A DNA stretch of 33,908 bases from Anaerolineales bacterium (GTDB lineage: Bacteria; Chloroflexota; Anaerolineae; Anaerolineales; Villigracilaceae): assembly GCA_019187665.1 (NCBI GenBank), contig JABARH010000015.1, positions 1 through 33,908 on the forward strand, in the 5' to 3' direction. Within the stretch, counting starts at the first letter, position 1; each line of letters opens with the position of its first letter. Made by a program: the position numbers and the translations under genes. A model generated the notes under the pieces. It had not been told where the DNA came from. It did no database searches and worked only from the letters and a program-made list of their open reading frames with translations. Positions 7,389 through 14,785 of the stretch are shown piece by piece.

Positions 7389-8570
7389 TTATATTTGTTC
7401 GACCCAATTGAATATGGCGCGCAGGCCCGCTTCCACCTCCGCGTCGGAGGCGGCAATGCACAGGCGCGCAAAGCCCTCGCCCTGCCCACCGAAGGCGGAG
7501 CCAGGCACGAGCGCCACCCCGGCCTCGTCGAGCAGGCGGCGGCATATTTCCAGCGAGGGCATCTTCAGTGCGCGAAAATCGAGAAAGAAATAGAACGCGC
7601 CCTGCGGCGGGATGACGCGCAGCCTGTCGCTTTCGCGTTCGGCGGCGAGACGCATCACCAGCGACCGTCGGCGGGCGTAGGCGGCGCGCATCTGCGCCGT
7701 GACCTCCTGCATGGACGGATCACTCAACGCGAATGCGGCCGCCTGCTGGACGAACGGCGCAACACAGGTGATGGAATTCTGCCCGGCTTTCAGCGCGTTT
7801 TCGATCACAGGCCGCGGCGCGGCCAGGAATCCAACCCGCCAGCCGGTCATCGCGTAGGATTTCGAGAGACTATGCACGAGAAGAGTTCGCTCGCCAATGG
7901 GTTCGAACGCGCCCATGCTGGCCGGTCTCTCTCCGAAATGTAAACTGCCATAGACCTCGTCGCTGACGATCCACAGGTCGTGCGCCTGCGCGAATTGATA
8001 CAGCGCCTGCAAGTAGGCGCGGTCGGGGTACGCCCCGGTCGGGTTGGATGGATAATTGATCACGATCACGCGCGTGCGCGGCGTGAGCGCCCGCTCCCAC
8101 GCCTCCAAAGCGGGAATGAATCCCCGCTCCGCCGGGGCCGGGACGCGCACCGCCACGCCTCGCAGCATGATCGCCATGTTGGAATGAGTCGCCCATGAAG
8201 GATCGGGGATTAAAACTTCATCACCCGGATTCAAGATGGACTGCAGGCCAACATAATAGGCATGGATCCCCCCATGCGTCACAAGCAGTTCGGTCTCCGC
8301 CGCGCGGGTCACGTTTTCGTCGCGCAGCAGTTTCGCAGACGCGGCCATCAGCAGGCGCGGGTCGCCGCGCGAAGAGGCGTAATGCGTCTGTCCTTCACGC
8401 AGGGCGCGCGCGGCGGCTTCGATCACCGCGGGCGGCGTCGCAAAGTCGGGGTCGCCCACCTGCAACCCGATCACCTGCCGCCCCGAGGCTTTCAACGCCA
8501 GCACGCGGTCGGCCAGCGCGACCGTGGCCGATTGGCGAATCTGTTCAAATTGATCATTCAAGCGCGTCAT
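7389..8570 (-). CDS. PLP-dependent aminotransferase, class I (aspartate/prephenate type)
   Basis: 393 residues. The N-terminus MTRLNDQFEQIRQSATVALADR and GLQVGDPDFATP are typical of the AspC/AATase 1-beta group. YPSNPTGA, VSDEVYGSLHF and SLSKSYAMTGWRVGF (Schiff-base Lys) form the PLP site. Pairing with pheA suggests it transaminates phenylpyruvate, or prephenate to arogenate; the sequence alone does not decide. The start at 8570 is chosen because homologues begin near MTRL; in-frame ATGs upstream (8582 and earlier) lack a ribosome binding site. TACAAT at 8583-8588 lies 12 bases before this ATG, so the 5' leader is very short. Confidence 0.88.
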   Translation of the reverse strand: MTRLNDQFEQIRQSATVALADRVLALKASGRQVIGLQVGDPDFATPPAVIEAAARALREGQTHYASSRGDPRLLMAASAKLLRDENVTRAAETELLVTHGGIHAYYVGLQSILNPGDEVLIPDPSWATHSNMAIMLRGVAVRVPAPAERGFIPALEAWERALTPRTRVIVINYPSNPTGAYPDRAYLQALYQFAQAHDLWIVSDEVYGSLHFGERPASMGAFEPIGERTLLVHSLSKSYAMTGWRVGFLAAPRPVIENALKAGQNSITCVAPFVQQAAAFALSDPSMQEVTAQMRAAYARRRSLVMRLAAERESDRLRVIPPQGAFYFFLDFRALKMPSLEICRRLLDEAGVALVPGSAFGGQGEGFARLCIAASDAEVEAGLRAIFNWVEQI

Positions 8571-8663
8571 ACGATTTTGCATTGTACCCGTGTTTGGATG
8601 GAAGTTGCGGGCAATCACGGCATTTTTGTTAATTTCCATCAGACTGACGCCGCGGCCTCATGT

Positions 8664-8669
8664 TACAAT
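8664..8669 (+). promoter_or_regulatory. -10 box fused to the smpB start
   Basis: TACAAT ends seven bases before the GTG start at 8677, placing the transcription start at or beside the start codon. No convincing -35 is visible. Confidence 0.5.
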
Positions 8670-8676
8670 CATTTTT

Positions 8677-9132
8677 GTGACCGATGAAATCAAAGTTGTC
8701 GCCACCAACCGCAAGGCTGGTTTTGAATATTTTTTACTGGAAACATTCGAAGCGGGACTCGCACTGCAAGGCTCGGAGATCAAGTCCCTCCGCGCCGGGC
8801 AGATGAGCCTGGTCGAAGCGTACGTGGATATTGAAACAGGCCAGGCCTGGCTGCGCGGCGCGCACATCGCGCCCTACGAACAGGCCAGCCACTACAACCA
8901 CGATCCATTGCGGGCGCGGCGTTTGCTGCTGCACAAAAAACAGATCCGCCAATTGTTCAACGCCGTCCGTCAAAAAGGCATGACCATCGTCCCGACAAAA
9001 GTGTATCTTAAGGAAGGCCGCGCCAAGATCGAGATCGCCCTCGCCCGCGGAAAAAAACTGCACGATAAACGCGAGACCATCGCCAGCCGCGACCGCGCCC
9101 GCGAAGCAGAACGGGAATCCAGGGTTCGATAA
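8677..9132 (+). CDS. smpB: SsrA-binding protein SmpB
   Basis: 151 residues; binds tmRNA and brings it to stalled ribosomes (trans-translation). NRKAGFEYFLLETFEAGLAL, GSEIKSLRAG, EAYV, GAHIAPYEQ, HDPLRARRLLLHKKQI, GMTIVPTKVYLKEGRAKIEIALARGKKLHDKRE and the basic tail are the full SmpB signature. A GTG start at 8677 gives the normal family length; an ATG at 8590 would add 29 residues found in no SmpB. There is no Shine-Dalgarno, and the -10 box lies seven bases upstream, so the mRNA is probably leaderless. It is divergent from the aminotransferase and followed after three bases by the next gene. Confidence 0.96.
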   Translation: MTDEIKVVATNRKAGFEYFLLETFEAGLALQGSEIKSLRAGQMSLVEAYVDIETGQAWLRGAHIAPYEQASHYNHDPLRARRLLLHKKQIRQLFNAVRQKGMTIVPTKVYLKEGRAKIEIALARGKKLHDKRETIASRDRAREAERESRVR

Positions 9133-9135
9133 ATC

Positions 9136-9918
9136 ATGACTCCTTCCACCATCGGCAGCATCAACAAATTGCCCGAAGCCGAAAAGCGGCGACTCTACGC
9201 GCGCGTCATTCCGCGTTCGCTGCTCGAACGCTTTCACCTGCCCGCTTCCGATTCCCAGCGCATCCAAAATTTTCTCAAATTCAAATTCGCGCCCAATGCC
9301 AGCGACGTTGAACTCTCCCTCTTTCATGAAGAACGATTCCCCGACCCCATTCTTTACGGCCACCTGACCGACACGCTCAACGGCCAGATCCACATCCTGC
9401 TTTACATTCTGAACGACCCCGACTCGCCGCGCTTTAACGTGGACCGTATGCCGGATGGCGCCGCAACCAAATTCGGCACCCTGCGCCGCAACCTGGAAGC
9501 CGAAGCGGGCGCGCTCGTCGCGGGCCTCGTCCCCGGCCAAGTGCGCCGCGGATTGCGCATGCTGCCCGCGGCCATGGCCGCCTTCGAGACATTCGTCCGC
9601 GATCTAGGTCACGATATTTATTTCGTGGAGCCTCTTTACTACCACAACGCAGTCATCTTCGAACGCTACGGTTTCGCCTATCAGGAAGGGCGCCGCTTCA
9701 TGGAACGCATCCAAAACGGATTCTCGCCCGACGGCGATCTCGAATCCAAACTCGACGGCGCGCATCCATTCCGACAGCCCGGCGCTGGGGCGAGCATTCG
9801 CCTGCGTTCGTGGGCAATCCACGACGGGATTCTCGGCGAACCGTTTACGCATGTCACCATGTACAAACGCATCGGAAAATCGGCGGGTGTGGATACCTGC
9901 CCCGACGTGGCGTGGTAG
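9136..9918 (+). CDS. Conserved-looking hypothetical protein downstream of smpB
   Basis: 260 residues, not assigned with confidence. It is soluble, with no signal peptide or membrane segment. Residues ~160-190 (FVEPLYYHNAVIFERYGFAYQEG) resemble the C-terminal N...A...YERYGF block of GNAT acetyltransferases, but the acetyl-CoA loop is not evident. The start is three bases after the smpB stop, so the two are co-transcribed; the AT-free gap leaves the smpB 3' end as the ribosome landing site. It converges with the nitrilase gene, 18 bases between stops, without an obvious terminator. Confidence 0.6.
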   Translation: MTPSTIGSINKLPEAEKRRLYARVIPRSLLERFHLPASDSQRIQNFLKFKFAPNASDVELSLFHEERFPDPILYGHLTDTLNGQIHILLYILNDPDSPRFNVDRMPDGAATKFGTLRRNLEAEAGALVAGLVPGQVRRGLRMLPAAMAAFETFVRDLGHDIYFVEPLYYHNAVIFERYGFAYQEGRRFMERIQNGFSPDGDLESKLDGAHPFRQPGAGASIRLRSWAIHDGILGEPFTHVTMYKRIGKSAGVDTCPDVAW

Positions 9919-9936
9919 CGGAAAAACCATTCCGCG

Positions 9937-10722
9937 TTACGAATACACTTCCGGGCGACGGTCCTGCAAAATGGGAATCATGCGCCTCGCTTCCTGAACG
10001 TTGAGCGGGTCCAGCGTCACCGTCATTAATTCCTCCCCTTCTCCGCCTTCCGCCATAACATCGCCCCATGGATCCACAACCAGCGAGTGACCGAAGAACT
10101 CGTTGGACGGGTCTTGCCCCACGCGATTGACCGCCAGCATGAAGATCTGATTCTCGATGGCGCGCGCCCGCACCAGCGTCTGCCAATGACTCAAACGCGG
10201 GCGGGGCCATTCGGATGGCAGGAAGACCATCTGCGCTCCGTTCAACGCGTAGCCGCGAAATAATTCCGGGAAGCGCAGATCGTAGCAGATGGCGAGCCCG
10301 GCGCGGGCAAAGGGCAGGTTAACCAGAACAGGTTTGTCGCCGGCGGTCAGATATTTTTCCTCGTCCATCAAACGGAACAGATGAATCTTGGAATAATCGG
10401 CAAGCAGTTTTCCATCCGGCGAGAAGACGGTCAACGTGTTGGCGAATTGATTCTCGCCAAGCAGAGAGAGAGTCGAGCCGAGGATGTGCATCCCTGTGCG
10501 GGCGGCAAGCGCCGAAAGATCCGCGAACAGGCCGGAGGTCAGAGAAGAGGCGTATTGCCCGGCGCGGGTCAAGTCGTATCCGGTGGACCAGAGTTCCGGG
10601 AACATAATCAGGTCAGAGCCGCGTCGTTTGGCTTCTTCGGTCATGCGAGTCGCTGTTGCAAAATTCGCGCGCGGGTCGCCAAATTTAACATCCATCTGGC
10701 AGAGTGAAATTTTGATCGGCAT
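9937..10722 (-). CDS. Carbon-nitrogen hydrolase (nitrilase superfamily)
   Basis: 261 residues. The Glu-Lys-Cys triad is complete: Glu43 in MFPELWSTGYD, Lys112 in YSKIHLFRLMDEEKYLTAGD, and Cys146 in LAICYDLRFPELFRGYA. The sequence around the Cys is closest to the omega-amidase (Nit2/YafV) type, which would hydrolyse alpha-ketoglutaramate or similar omega-amides; the substrate is inferred. No Shine-Dalgarno is seen. TATAAT lies six bases before the ATG, indicating a leaderless transcript. Divergent from the dehydrogenase gene at 10840, with three palindromic repeats between them. Confidence 0.85.
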   Translation of the reverse strand: MPIKISLCQMDVKFGDPRANFATATRMTEEAKRRGSDLIMFPELWSTGYDLTRAGQYASSLTSGLFADLSALAARTGMHILGSTLSLLGENQFANTLTVFSPDGKLLADYSKIHLFRLMDEEKYLTAGDKPVLVNLPFARAGLAICYDLRFPELFRGYALNGAQMVFLPSEWPRPRLSHWQTLVRARAIENQIFMLAVNRVGQDPSNEFFGHSLVVDPWGDVMAEGGEGEELMTVTLDPLNVQEARRMIPILQDRRPEVYS

Positions 10723-10728
10723 GTTGAT

Positions 10729-10734
10729 ATTATA
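10729..10734 (-). promoter_or_regulatory. -10 box fused to the nitrilase start
   Basis: Perfect TATAAT six bases ahead of the ATG at 10720-10722. The three palindromic repeats begin 12 bases upstream, over the expected -35 area. Confidence 0.55.
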
Positions 10735-10746
10735 ATATCGTGGGGT

Positions 10747-10836
10747 GAGATACTATCTCGCACTACAAGATAAGGCGAGATACTATCTCGCACTACAAGG
10801 TAGGGCGAGATACTATCTCGCGCTACAAAAGGAGAA
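10747..10836. repeat. Three 30-bp tandem repeats, each with a GAGATACTATCTC palindrome
   Basis: Units begin at 10747, 10777 and 10807 with an exact 30-bp period. Each starts GAGATACTATCTCGC and continues with (A/G)CTACAA. The 13-bp palindrome is GAGATA-C-TATCTC; in units 2 and 3 it extends to 17 bp. The third unit runs into the AAAAGGAGAA ribosome binding site of the gene at 10840. They fill the divergent intergenic region, so they could be operators. A similar palindrome near 27420 argues for a dispersed repeat family. Confidence 0.8.
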
Positions 10837-10839
10837 GAC

Positions 10840-11733
10840 ATGGAACGAATCGGATTCATTGGGCTGGGAATCATGGGGCGAGGTATGACGCATAATGTAC
10901 TGAAGGCGGGCTGGGATGTGACGGTTTGGAATCGCAGCGCGGCGCGCATGGAAGAATTTATTTCCGCCGGAGCAAAGGGCGCTTCCTCCCCGGCGGACCT
11001 GGCGGCGCAATGTGATGTGATTCTGATCTGCGTCAGCGACACACCGGATGTGGAAGAAGTTTTGTTCGGCGCGAACGGTGTGAGCGCGGGCGTCAAACGC
11101 GGCGCGCTGGTGGTGGATCACAGCACGATCAGCCCGCAGAAAACAGTTGAAATGGCGAAGCGACTCAACGCGCAAGGAGCGGCGTTTCTCGACGCGCCGG
11201 TCAGCGGCGGGAGCGAGGGCGCAAAAAACGGAACGCTCTCGATCATGGTCGGCGGCGAGGCGGCGGATGTGGAACGCGCCCTGCCTGTTTTGCAAGCCTG
11301 CGGAAAAACGATCACGCACGTTGGTCCGCAGGGCGCGGGGCAAACAGTGAAACTGGTTAATCAGATTCTGGTGGTGGTCAATCAACTTGCGGCAAGCGAG
11401 GCTCTGCTCTTTGCGCAAGCGGGCGGACTCGATCTTGCAAAAACCATCGAGGCGGTGAAGGGCGGCGCGGCTGGATCGTGGATGCTGGCGAATCGCGGAC
11501 CGCAGATGATCGTGCGCGATTTTCGTCCAGGCTTCACGATTGACCTGCAACAAAAAGACCTGCGTCTCGTTTTGGAATCAGCCGATGCGCTGGGCGTGCC
11601 GCTGCTGGCGACGAGTCTTGTGTTTCAGTTGTATCGCACATTGCAGGCGCAGGGTCTGGGCGGCGATGGAAACCACGGTCTTGTGAAAGCGCTGGAGCAA
11701 ATGATGAATGTGGAGTTGGGAAAAAATCACTGA
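10840..11733 (+). CDS. 3-hydroxyisobutyrate dehydrogenase-like oxidoreductase
   Basis: 297 residues; beta-hydroxyacid dehydrogenase family (3-hydroxyisobutyrate, tartronate semialdehyde and related substrates, NAD(P)-dependent). IGFIGLGIMGRGMTHNV (4-20) is the dinucleotide-binding motif. DAPVSGGSEGAKNGTLSIM (118-136) binds substrate, and catalytic Lys171 lies in GQTVKLVNQ. The C-terminal helical domain ends in LGGDGNHGLVKALE. The substrate cannot be decided from sequence. AAAAGGAGAA precedes the ATG at proper spacing. A terminator follows. Confidence 0.9.
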   Translation: MERIGFIGLGIMGRGMTHNVLKAGWDVTVWNRSAARMEEFISAGAKGASSPADLAAQCDVILICVSDTPDVEEVLFGANGVSAGVKRGALVVDHSTISPQKTVEMAKRLNAQGAAFLDAPVSGGSEGAKNGTLSIMVGGEAADVERALPVLQACGKTITHVGPQGAGQTVKLVNQILVVVNQLAASEALLFAQAGGLDLAKTIEAVKGGAAGSWMLANRGPQMIVRDFRPGFTIDLQQKDLRLVLESADALGVPLLATSLVFQLYRTLQAQGLGGDGNHGLVKALEQMMNVELGKNH

Positions 11734-11748
11734 TTGTTTTGGGAATCA

Positions 11749-11772
11749 AAAAGACGCCGCGCGGCGTCTTTT
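11749..11772. terminator. Bidirectional terminator between dehydrogenase and tRNA-fMet
   Basis: AAAAGACGCCGC (11749-11760) is followed directly by GCGGCGTCTTTT (11761-11772), a perfect 24-bp palindrome with A/T ends, serving both converging transcripts. Confidence 0.85.
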
Positions 11773-11780
11773 ATCAAAGG

Positions 11781-11852
11781 TAGCGGGGGCAGGACTCGAA
11801 CCTGCGACCTCCGGGTTATGAGCCCGACGAGCTGCCACTGCTCTACCCCGCA
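11781..11852 (-). tRNA. tRNA-fMet (initiator, CAU anticodon)
   Basis: The minus strand folds as a cloverleaf: acceptor TGCGGGG/CCCCGCT, D arm GAGC...GCTC, anticodon stem-loop TCGGG-CTCATAA-CCCGG, T arm GCAGG-TTCGAGT-CCTGC. Three consecutive G-C pairs (GGG/CCC) next to the anticodon loop and an unpaired first acceptor position (U1 against U72) are hallmarks of the initiator rather than elongator tRNA-Met. Most bacterial initiators have C1-A72. CCA is not encoded. Confidence 0.93.
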
Positions 11853-11865
11853 TCGAAGCCCGCAG

Positions 11866-11894
11866 AGTTTACCAGACATCACAAGGCGAGTCAA
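11866..11894 (-). promoter_or_regulatory. Promoter of tRNA-fMet
   Basis: TTGACT (11889-11894), 17-base spacer, TAAACT (11866-11871); start near 11859, seven bases ahead of the mature tRNA. Confidence 0.8.
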
Positions 11895-11950
11895 GCAAAT
11901 TGTCAAAAAGAATTCATTTAAGGAAACGTACCATGGTACCGACGCGACGG

Positions 11951-11977
11951 TTGAAATGTTAAGAATTAGTGTATAAT
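11951..11977 (+). promoter_or_regulatory. Possible promoter of the response regulator gene
   Basis: A perfect TATAAT (11972-11977) with TTGAAA (11951-11956) only 15 bases upstream. The short spacer lowers confidence. It leaves a ~50-base leader without a clear Shine-Dalgarno. Confidence 0.4.
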
Positions 11978-12033
11978 GCAAATGAATGTTAAAGGCTGAA
12001 GGTTCAAAGAAAATCTCATTCGGACTTATTTAA

Positions 12034-12690
12034 ATGAAAGACGCCAAATTACTCGTCATCGAAGGCAGGCATAACGACGTCCCTTCTTTTGCGGCAGATC
12101 TGCAGAAGAAGGGATTTGAAATTGTCATCGCGCAGAGCGGTGGCGAAGCCGCAAAAAAACTGGAAAAGACCGCGCCGCATCTCGCGGTGGTTAACGCCGC
12201 ATCGTTGCGCTCCAGCGGCGTGCGCATCTGCCAGTCATTGCGCGAAAAAGATTCCAAGCTTCCGATCATCCTGATCGTCAACGCCGACGTGGAAGTGGAT
12301 AAATCCGTCGCGGATACGATACTTACTCTTCCGTTCACCGCGCAGAAACTGGTCAACCGCGTCAAGCCGTTACTGCCCAGCGACGGCAAGAACGTGGTGC
12401 ATGTCGGCCCCATCCGGCTCGACCTCGAACATCGCCGCGTGAAATGCCTCGGCAAGAATACCAAACTTACGCCGCGCCTGATCCGCCTCCTGCGCATCCT
12501 GCTCGATAATCACGGTCAGGTGGTGGAACGCGAATCGCTTTTCAAACGAGTCTGGGAAACCAATTACACCGGCGACACGCGCACGCTCGACGTCCACATT
12601 TCGTGGCTGCGCAACGCGATCGAAATAGACCCCAATTCCCCGCGCTTCCTCAAGACCATCCGCGGCGTGGGCTACCGCCTAGACGTTTAA
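12034..12690 (+). CDS. OmpR/PhoB-type response regulator with a degenerate receiver
   Basis: 218 residues. Residues 1-~115 have the length and layout of a receiver domain but lack its chemistry: the acidic pair is Glu10-Gly11 (VIEGRHND), the phosphoacceptor position reads AVVNAAS (Asn54), and the conserved Lys of the KPF motif is Leu99 (LPF). Residues ~123-218 are an intact winged-helix DNA-binding domain (LTPRLIRLLRILLDNHGQVV, TRTLDVHISWLRNAIE, FLKTIRGVGYRL). It is therefore probably a phosphorylation-independent transcription factor. No histidine kinase lies nearby. Monocistronic, with a terminator directly downstream. Targets are unknown. Confidence 0.88.
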   Translation: MKDAKLLVIEGRHNDVPSFAADLQKKGFEIVIAQSGGEAAKKLEKTAPHLAVVNAASLRSSGVRICQSLREKDSKLPIILIVNADVEVDKSVADTILTLPFTAQKLVNRVKPLLPSDGKNVVHVGPIRLDLEHRRVKCLGKNTKLTPRLIRLLRILLDNHGQVVERESLFKRVWETNYTGDTRTLDVHISWLRNAIEIDPNSPRFLKTIRGVGYRLDV

Positions 12691-12725
12691 TTCCATTTGA
12701 TATTGACGACCGTGGACGGTCACCC

Positions 12726-12754
12726 ATCGGACGCAGACTCTGCGTCCGATTTTT
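12726..12754 (+). terminator. Terminator of the response regulator gene
   Basis: ATCGGACGCAG (12726-12736), ACT loop, CTGCGTCCGAT (12740-12750), then TTTT. A small hairpin GACCGTGGACGGTC precedes it. Confidence 0.85.
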
Positions 12755-12757
12755 ATT

Positions 12758-13384
12758 CTATGCTTTTCTCTTCAACCCTTTTAATCTCTCAAAGGCTTGG
12801 TCCAATCTTCCGCCACATGCATTAAGCCAGTCTAGAGGCTGTTTAGGATCTACTGTTATCCAAGCAGTGTCCTGCCCTAAAACTCCAGTATGTTGGCCCA
12901 TATGTCCTATTACATGCTTTAGCAATAACCCTTTACTAACAACCCAGCAATGGGCTTCAAATGGAGATATACCCATACAAATCGCATATTCATAGTTTTG
13001 GTTCCTAACTTGCTGAAATTTATAGATTCCGGATTTCCACAATGTAGAAAATTTGACTTCAATTCGATGACCATTGACAAGCATATCTGCTTGAGAATCA
13101 GGGCTTCTATCTACTGACAGTCCTTTAACTGCACACCATTGGTAAACGAGGTGTTTGCCAAGTTTTCCCTTAGACCCTGCTGGCAATTTTAGAATCCACT
13201 CGAAAGGGCTGTTTCCCCAAGCAGCATAATCCTTTTCGAGATCTTTTCTGATGTAGTTAGCCGCAGAAGCCAGTAGATCAAAGTCCGGGGCATTATTTGC
13301 AGGATTCAAATCGAACCTCCGTATGTCAATTTCGCGCGAGAAGGCGTTGAAATACTGAATATGTAGATGCCAAAATTCCACCAT
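12758..13384 (-). CDS. Probable restriction endonuclease, PD-(D/E)xK type
   Basis: 208 residues. The core D100...E109-V-K111 (ADMLVNGHRIEVKFSTLW) fits a PD-(D/E)xK nuclease active site. It is followed by FQQVRNQNYEYAICMGISPFEAHCWV, a block that recurs in the neighbouring methyltransferase. Residues ~34-205 align throughout with residues ~302-470 of that methyltransferase, but only this copy keeps the Glu of ExK. The start overlaps the methyltransferase stop by 59 bases, so expression is coupled. Base composition is markedly more AT-rich than the surroundings, pointing to transfer. Activity and recognition site are unknown; the nuclease role is inferred from the motif and from the partner gene. 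Confidence 0.75.
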   Translation of the reverse strand: MVEFWHLHIQYFNAFSREIDIRRFDLNPANNAPDFDLLASAANYIRKDLEKDYAAWGNSPFEWILKLPAGSKGKLGKHLVYQWCAVKGLSVDRSPDSQADMLVNGHRIEVKFSTLWKSGIYKFQQVRNQNYEYAICMGISPFEAHCWVVSKGLLLKHVIGHMGQHTGVLGQDTAWITVDPKQPLDWLNACGGRLDQAFERLKGLKRKA

Positions 13385-14738
13385 GATTTCTGGCCCAATC
13401 TGGCGGAGTCTCGGGATTGATACTTAACCAATACTCCGATCCCTTGGCGCCTCGGTGTTGATATGTTGCATGCTGTAAAACGTAGCTTTTTCTAAAAACC
13501 CAACAGTGAGATTCAAAAGGAGAAATACCTAAACAAATTAGGAAATCGTAATCCTCATCTCGTATTTGTTGAAACTTGTAAAAACCTCCCGACCACAATG
13601 TAGAGAATTTTGTAGCGCAGCGATAACCATTAACTGTAAGAAATGAATCTTTTCCTGTACCTTGTTTGATTGAGAAACCCCTACTCGCAAACCAAGTTGT
13701 AATGAGATTTCTGCCTATTTTTCCTTTTGCAGCAGGGGGTAAATCAAGAACCCAGTTGAATGGGCTATTTTCCCATTCAACATCTGAGGATTCTATCTCA
13801 AGGCGATAGTAAGAAGCTGCTGACGCTAATAATTGAAAATCTTGGTTAATCTTCTGACCTATCTTTGCTTTTTGAGCTTGAAAAGGTTTTGGATCGTATC
13901 CAATCCACTCGATTTTGGGAATCCCGGAAAAACGTTTTGCCATTACCTCCAAGGCAACGGGGTTGCTATCAACCAGAATAAATTTCCTGTTCAATGAAAT
14001 GCAACCTTCGCCAATAGTGCCACTACCAGCAAAAAAATCAAGTACCGTATCACCTTCATTCGAAGACGCTTGAATGATTCGATTGATGACCCCTAATGGC
14101 TTTTGGGTGGGATAGCCTGTCCTTTCCTTACTATTTGTTCCGACAATTGTATGCCACCAGGTATCTGTGGGTAATTTTCCTCGATTGGCTTTTTCAGGCC
14201 CAACTAAGCCAGGGGCCATATAAGGCTCGCGATCTATTGCATGGGCATTGAACACGTAATTCTTTGGATCTTTCACATAAACCAAAATGTTGTCATGTTT
14301 GGTTGGCCATTTGGATTTTTGTTTTGCTCCGTAATCATATGCCCAAATAATTTCGTTCAGGAAACATTCCCGGCCGAAAATCGAGTCTAATAAAATCTTG
14401 CAGTAATGGGATTCGCGATAATCTATGTGAAAATACAGGGTACCATGAGGTGCAAGGATCCTGTATGCCTCTTGGAGTCTTGGCCGAAGAAAGCTTTCAA
14501 TATAACTATCCCCGTACGAATCTGAATAGCTCTTCTTCCCAAGGATTCGAGTTTCATACTTGTTTCCTTGAAATCCGTGTCTATCTCCTTTTTTCGACTT
14601 AATAGTCTTTATCTGCACAGTAATTTGATCTTTGCCAGTGTTGAATGGAGGATCTATGTAAATAAGGTCAATGGATTCATCAGATATTCTTTTGAGAATC
14701 GGAAGATTGTCGCCAAAGTAAATTCTGTTTATAGTCAT
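13326..14738 (-). CDS. DNA adenine methyltransferase with a C-terminal nuclease-like domain
   Basis: 470 residues from the ATG at 14738; a TTG two codons upstream is an alternative start. The N-terminal ~275 residues are an N6-adenine methyltransferase of beta order: catalytic DPPF (IDLIYIDPPFNTGKDQ) comes first, then a variable target-recognition stretch, then the SAM-binding VLDFFAGSGTIGEGC. The numbers that follow count from the TTG. Residues ~302-470 duplicate the nuclease encoded immediately downstream, with the same FSTLW, FQQIR, ICLGISPFESHCWV blocks. The active-site triad is damaged: the ExK Glu is Ala377 (YRCATKF). It may serve in DNA recognition or pair with the intact nuclease. A perfect TATAAT lies seven bases before the ATG. 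The gene is AT-rich. Confidence 0.88.
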   Translation of the reverse strand: MTINRIYFGDNLPILKRISDESIDLIYIDPPFNTGKDQITVQIKTIKSKKGDRHGFQGNKYETRILGKKSYSDSYGDSYIESFLRPRLQEAYRILAPHGTLYFHIDYRESHYCKILLDSIFGRECFLNEIIWAYDYGAKQKSKWPTKHDNILVYVKDPKNYVFNAHAIDREPYMAPGLVGPEKANRGKLPTDTWWHTIVGTNSKERTGYPTQKPLGVINRIIQASSNEGDTVLDFFAGSGTIGEGCISLNRKFILVDSNPVALEVMAKRFSGIPKIEWIGYDPKPFQAQKAKIGQKINQDFQLLASAASYYRLEIESSDVEWENSPFNWVLDLPPAAKGKIGRNLITTWFASRGFSIKQGTGKDSFLTVNGYRCATKFSTLWSGGFYKFQQIRDEDYDFLICLGISPFESHCWVFRKSYVLQHATYQHRGAKGSEYWLSINPETPPDWARNHGGILASTYSVFQRLLARN

Positions 14739-14745
14739 ATCCAAG

Positions 14746-14751
14746 ATTATA
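14746..14751 (-). promoter_or_regulatory. -10 box fused to the methyltransferase start
   Basis: TATAAT with seven bases to the ATG at 14736-14738; no Shine-Dalgarno. The -35 position (TTTGGT, 17 bases further) is weak. Supports the ATG, and a leaderless transcript, over the TTG. Confidence 0.5.
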
Positions 14752-14785
14752 TCAGGCGATAAGCCCAGACCAAAAATTCCCCGAA

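Noticed and set aside
10747..10836. Short CRISPR array
   Set aside because: Units are contiguous with no variable spacers, and no cas genes are present. The same applies to the heptamer array at 17653-17964.
10641..11096. Minus-strand frame with repeated DSISPYLVVR
   Set aside because: It is a translation of the 30-bp palindromic repeats and the antisense of the dehydrogenase gene.
13326..13384. Frameshift joining the methyltransferase and nuclease into one gene
   Set aside because: The methyltransferase already has its own full copy of the nuclease-like domain ending naturally before the overlap; two complete domains mean duplication, not one broken gene.
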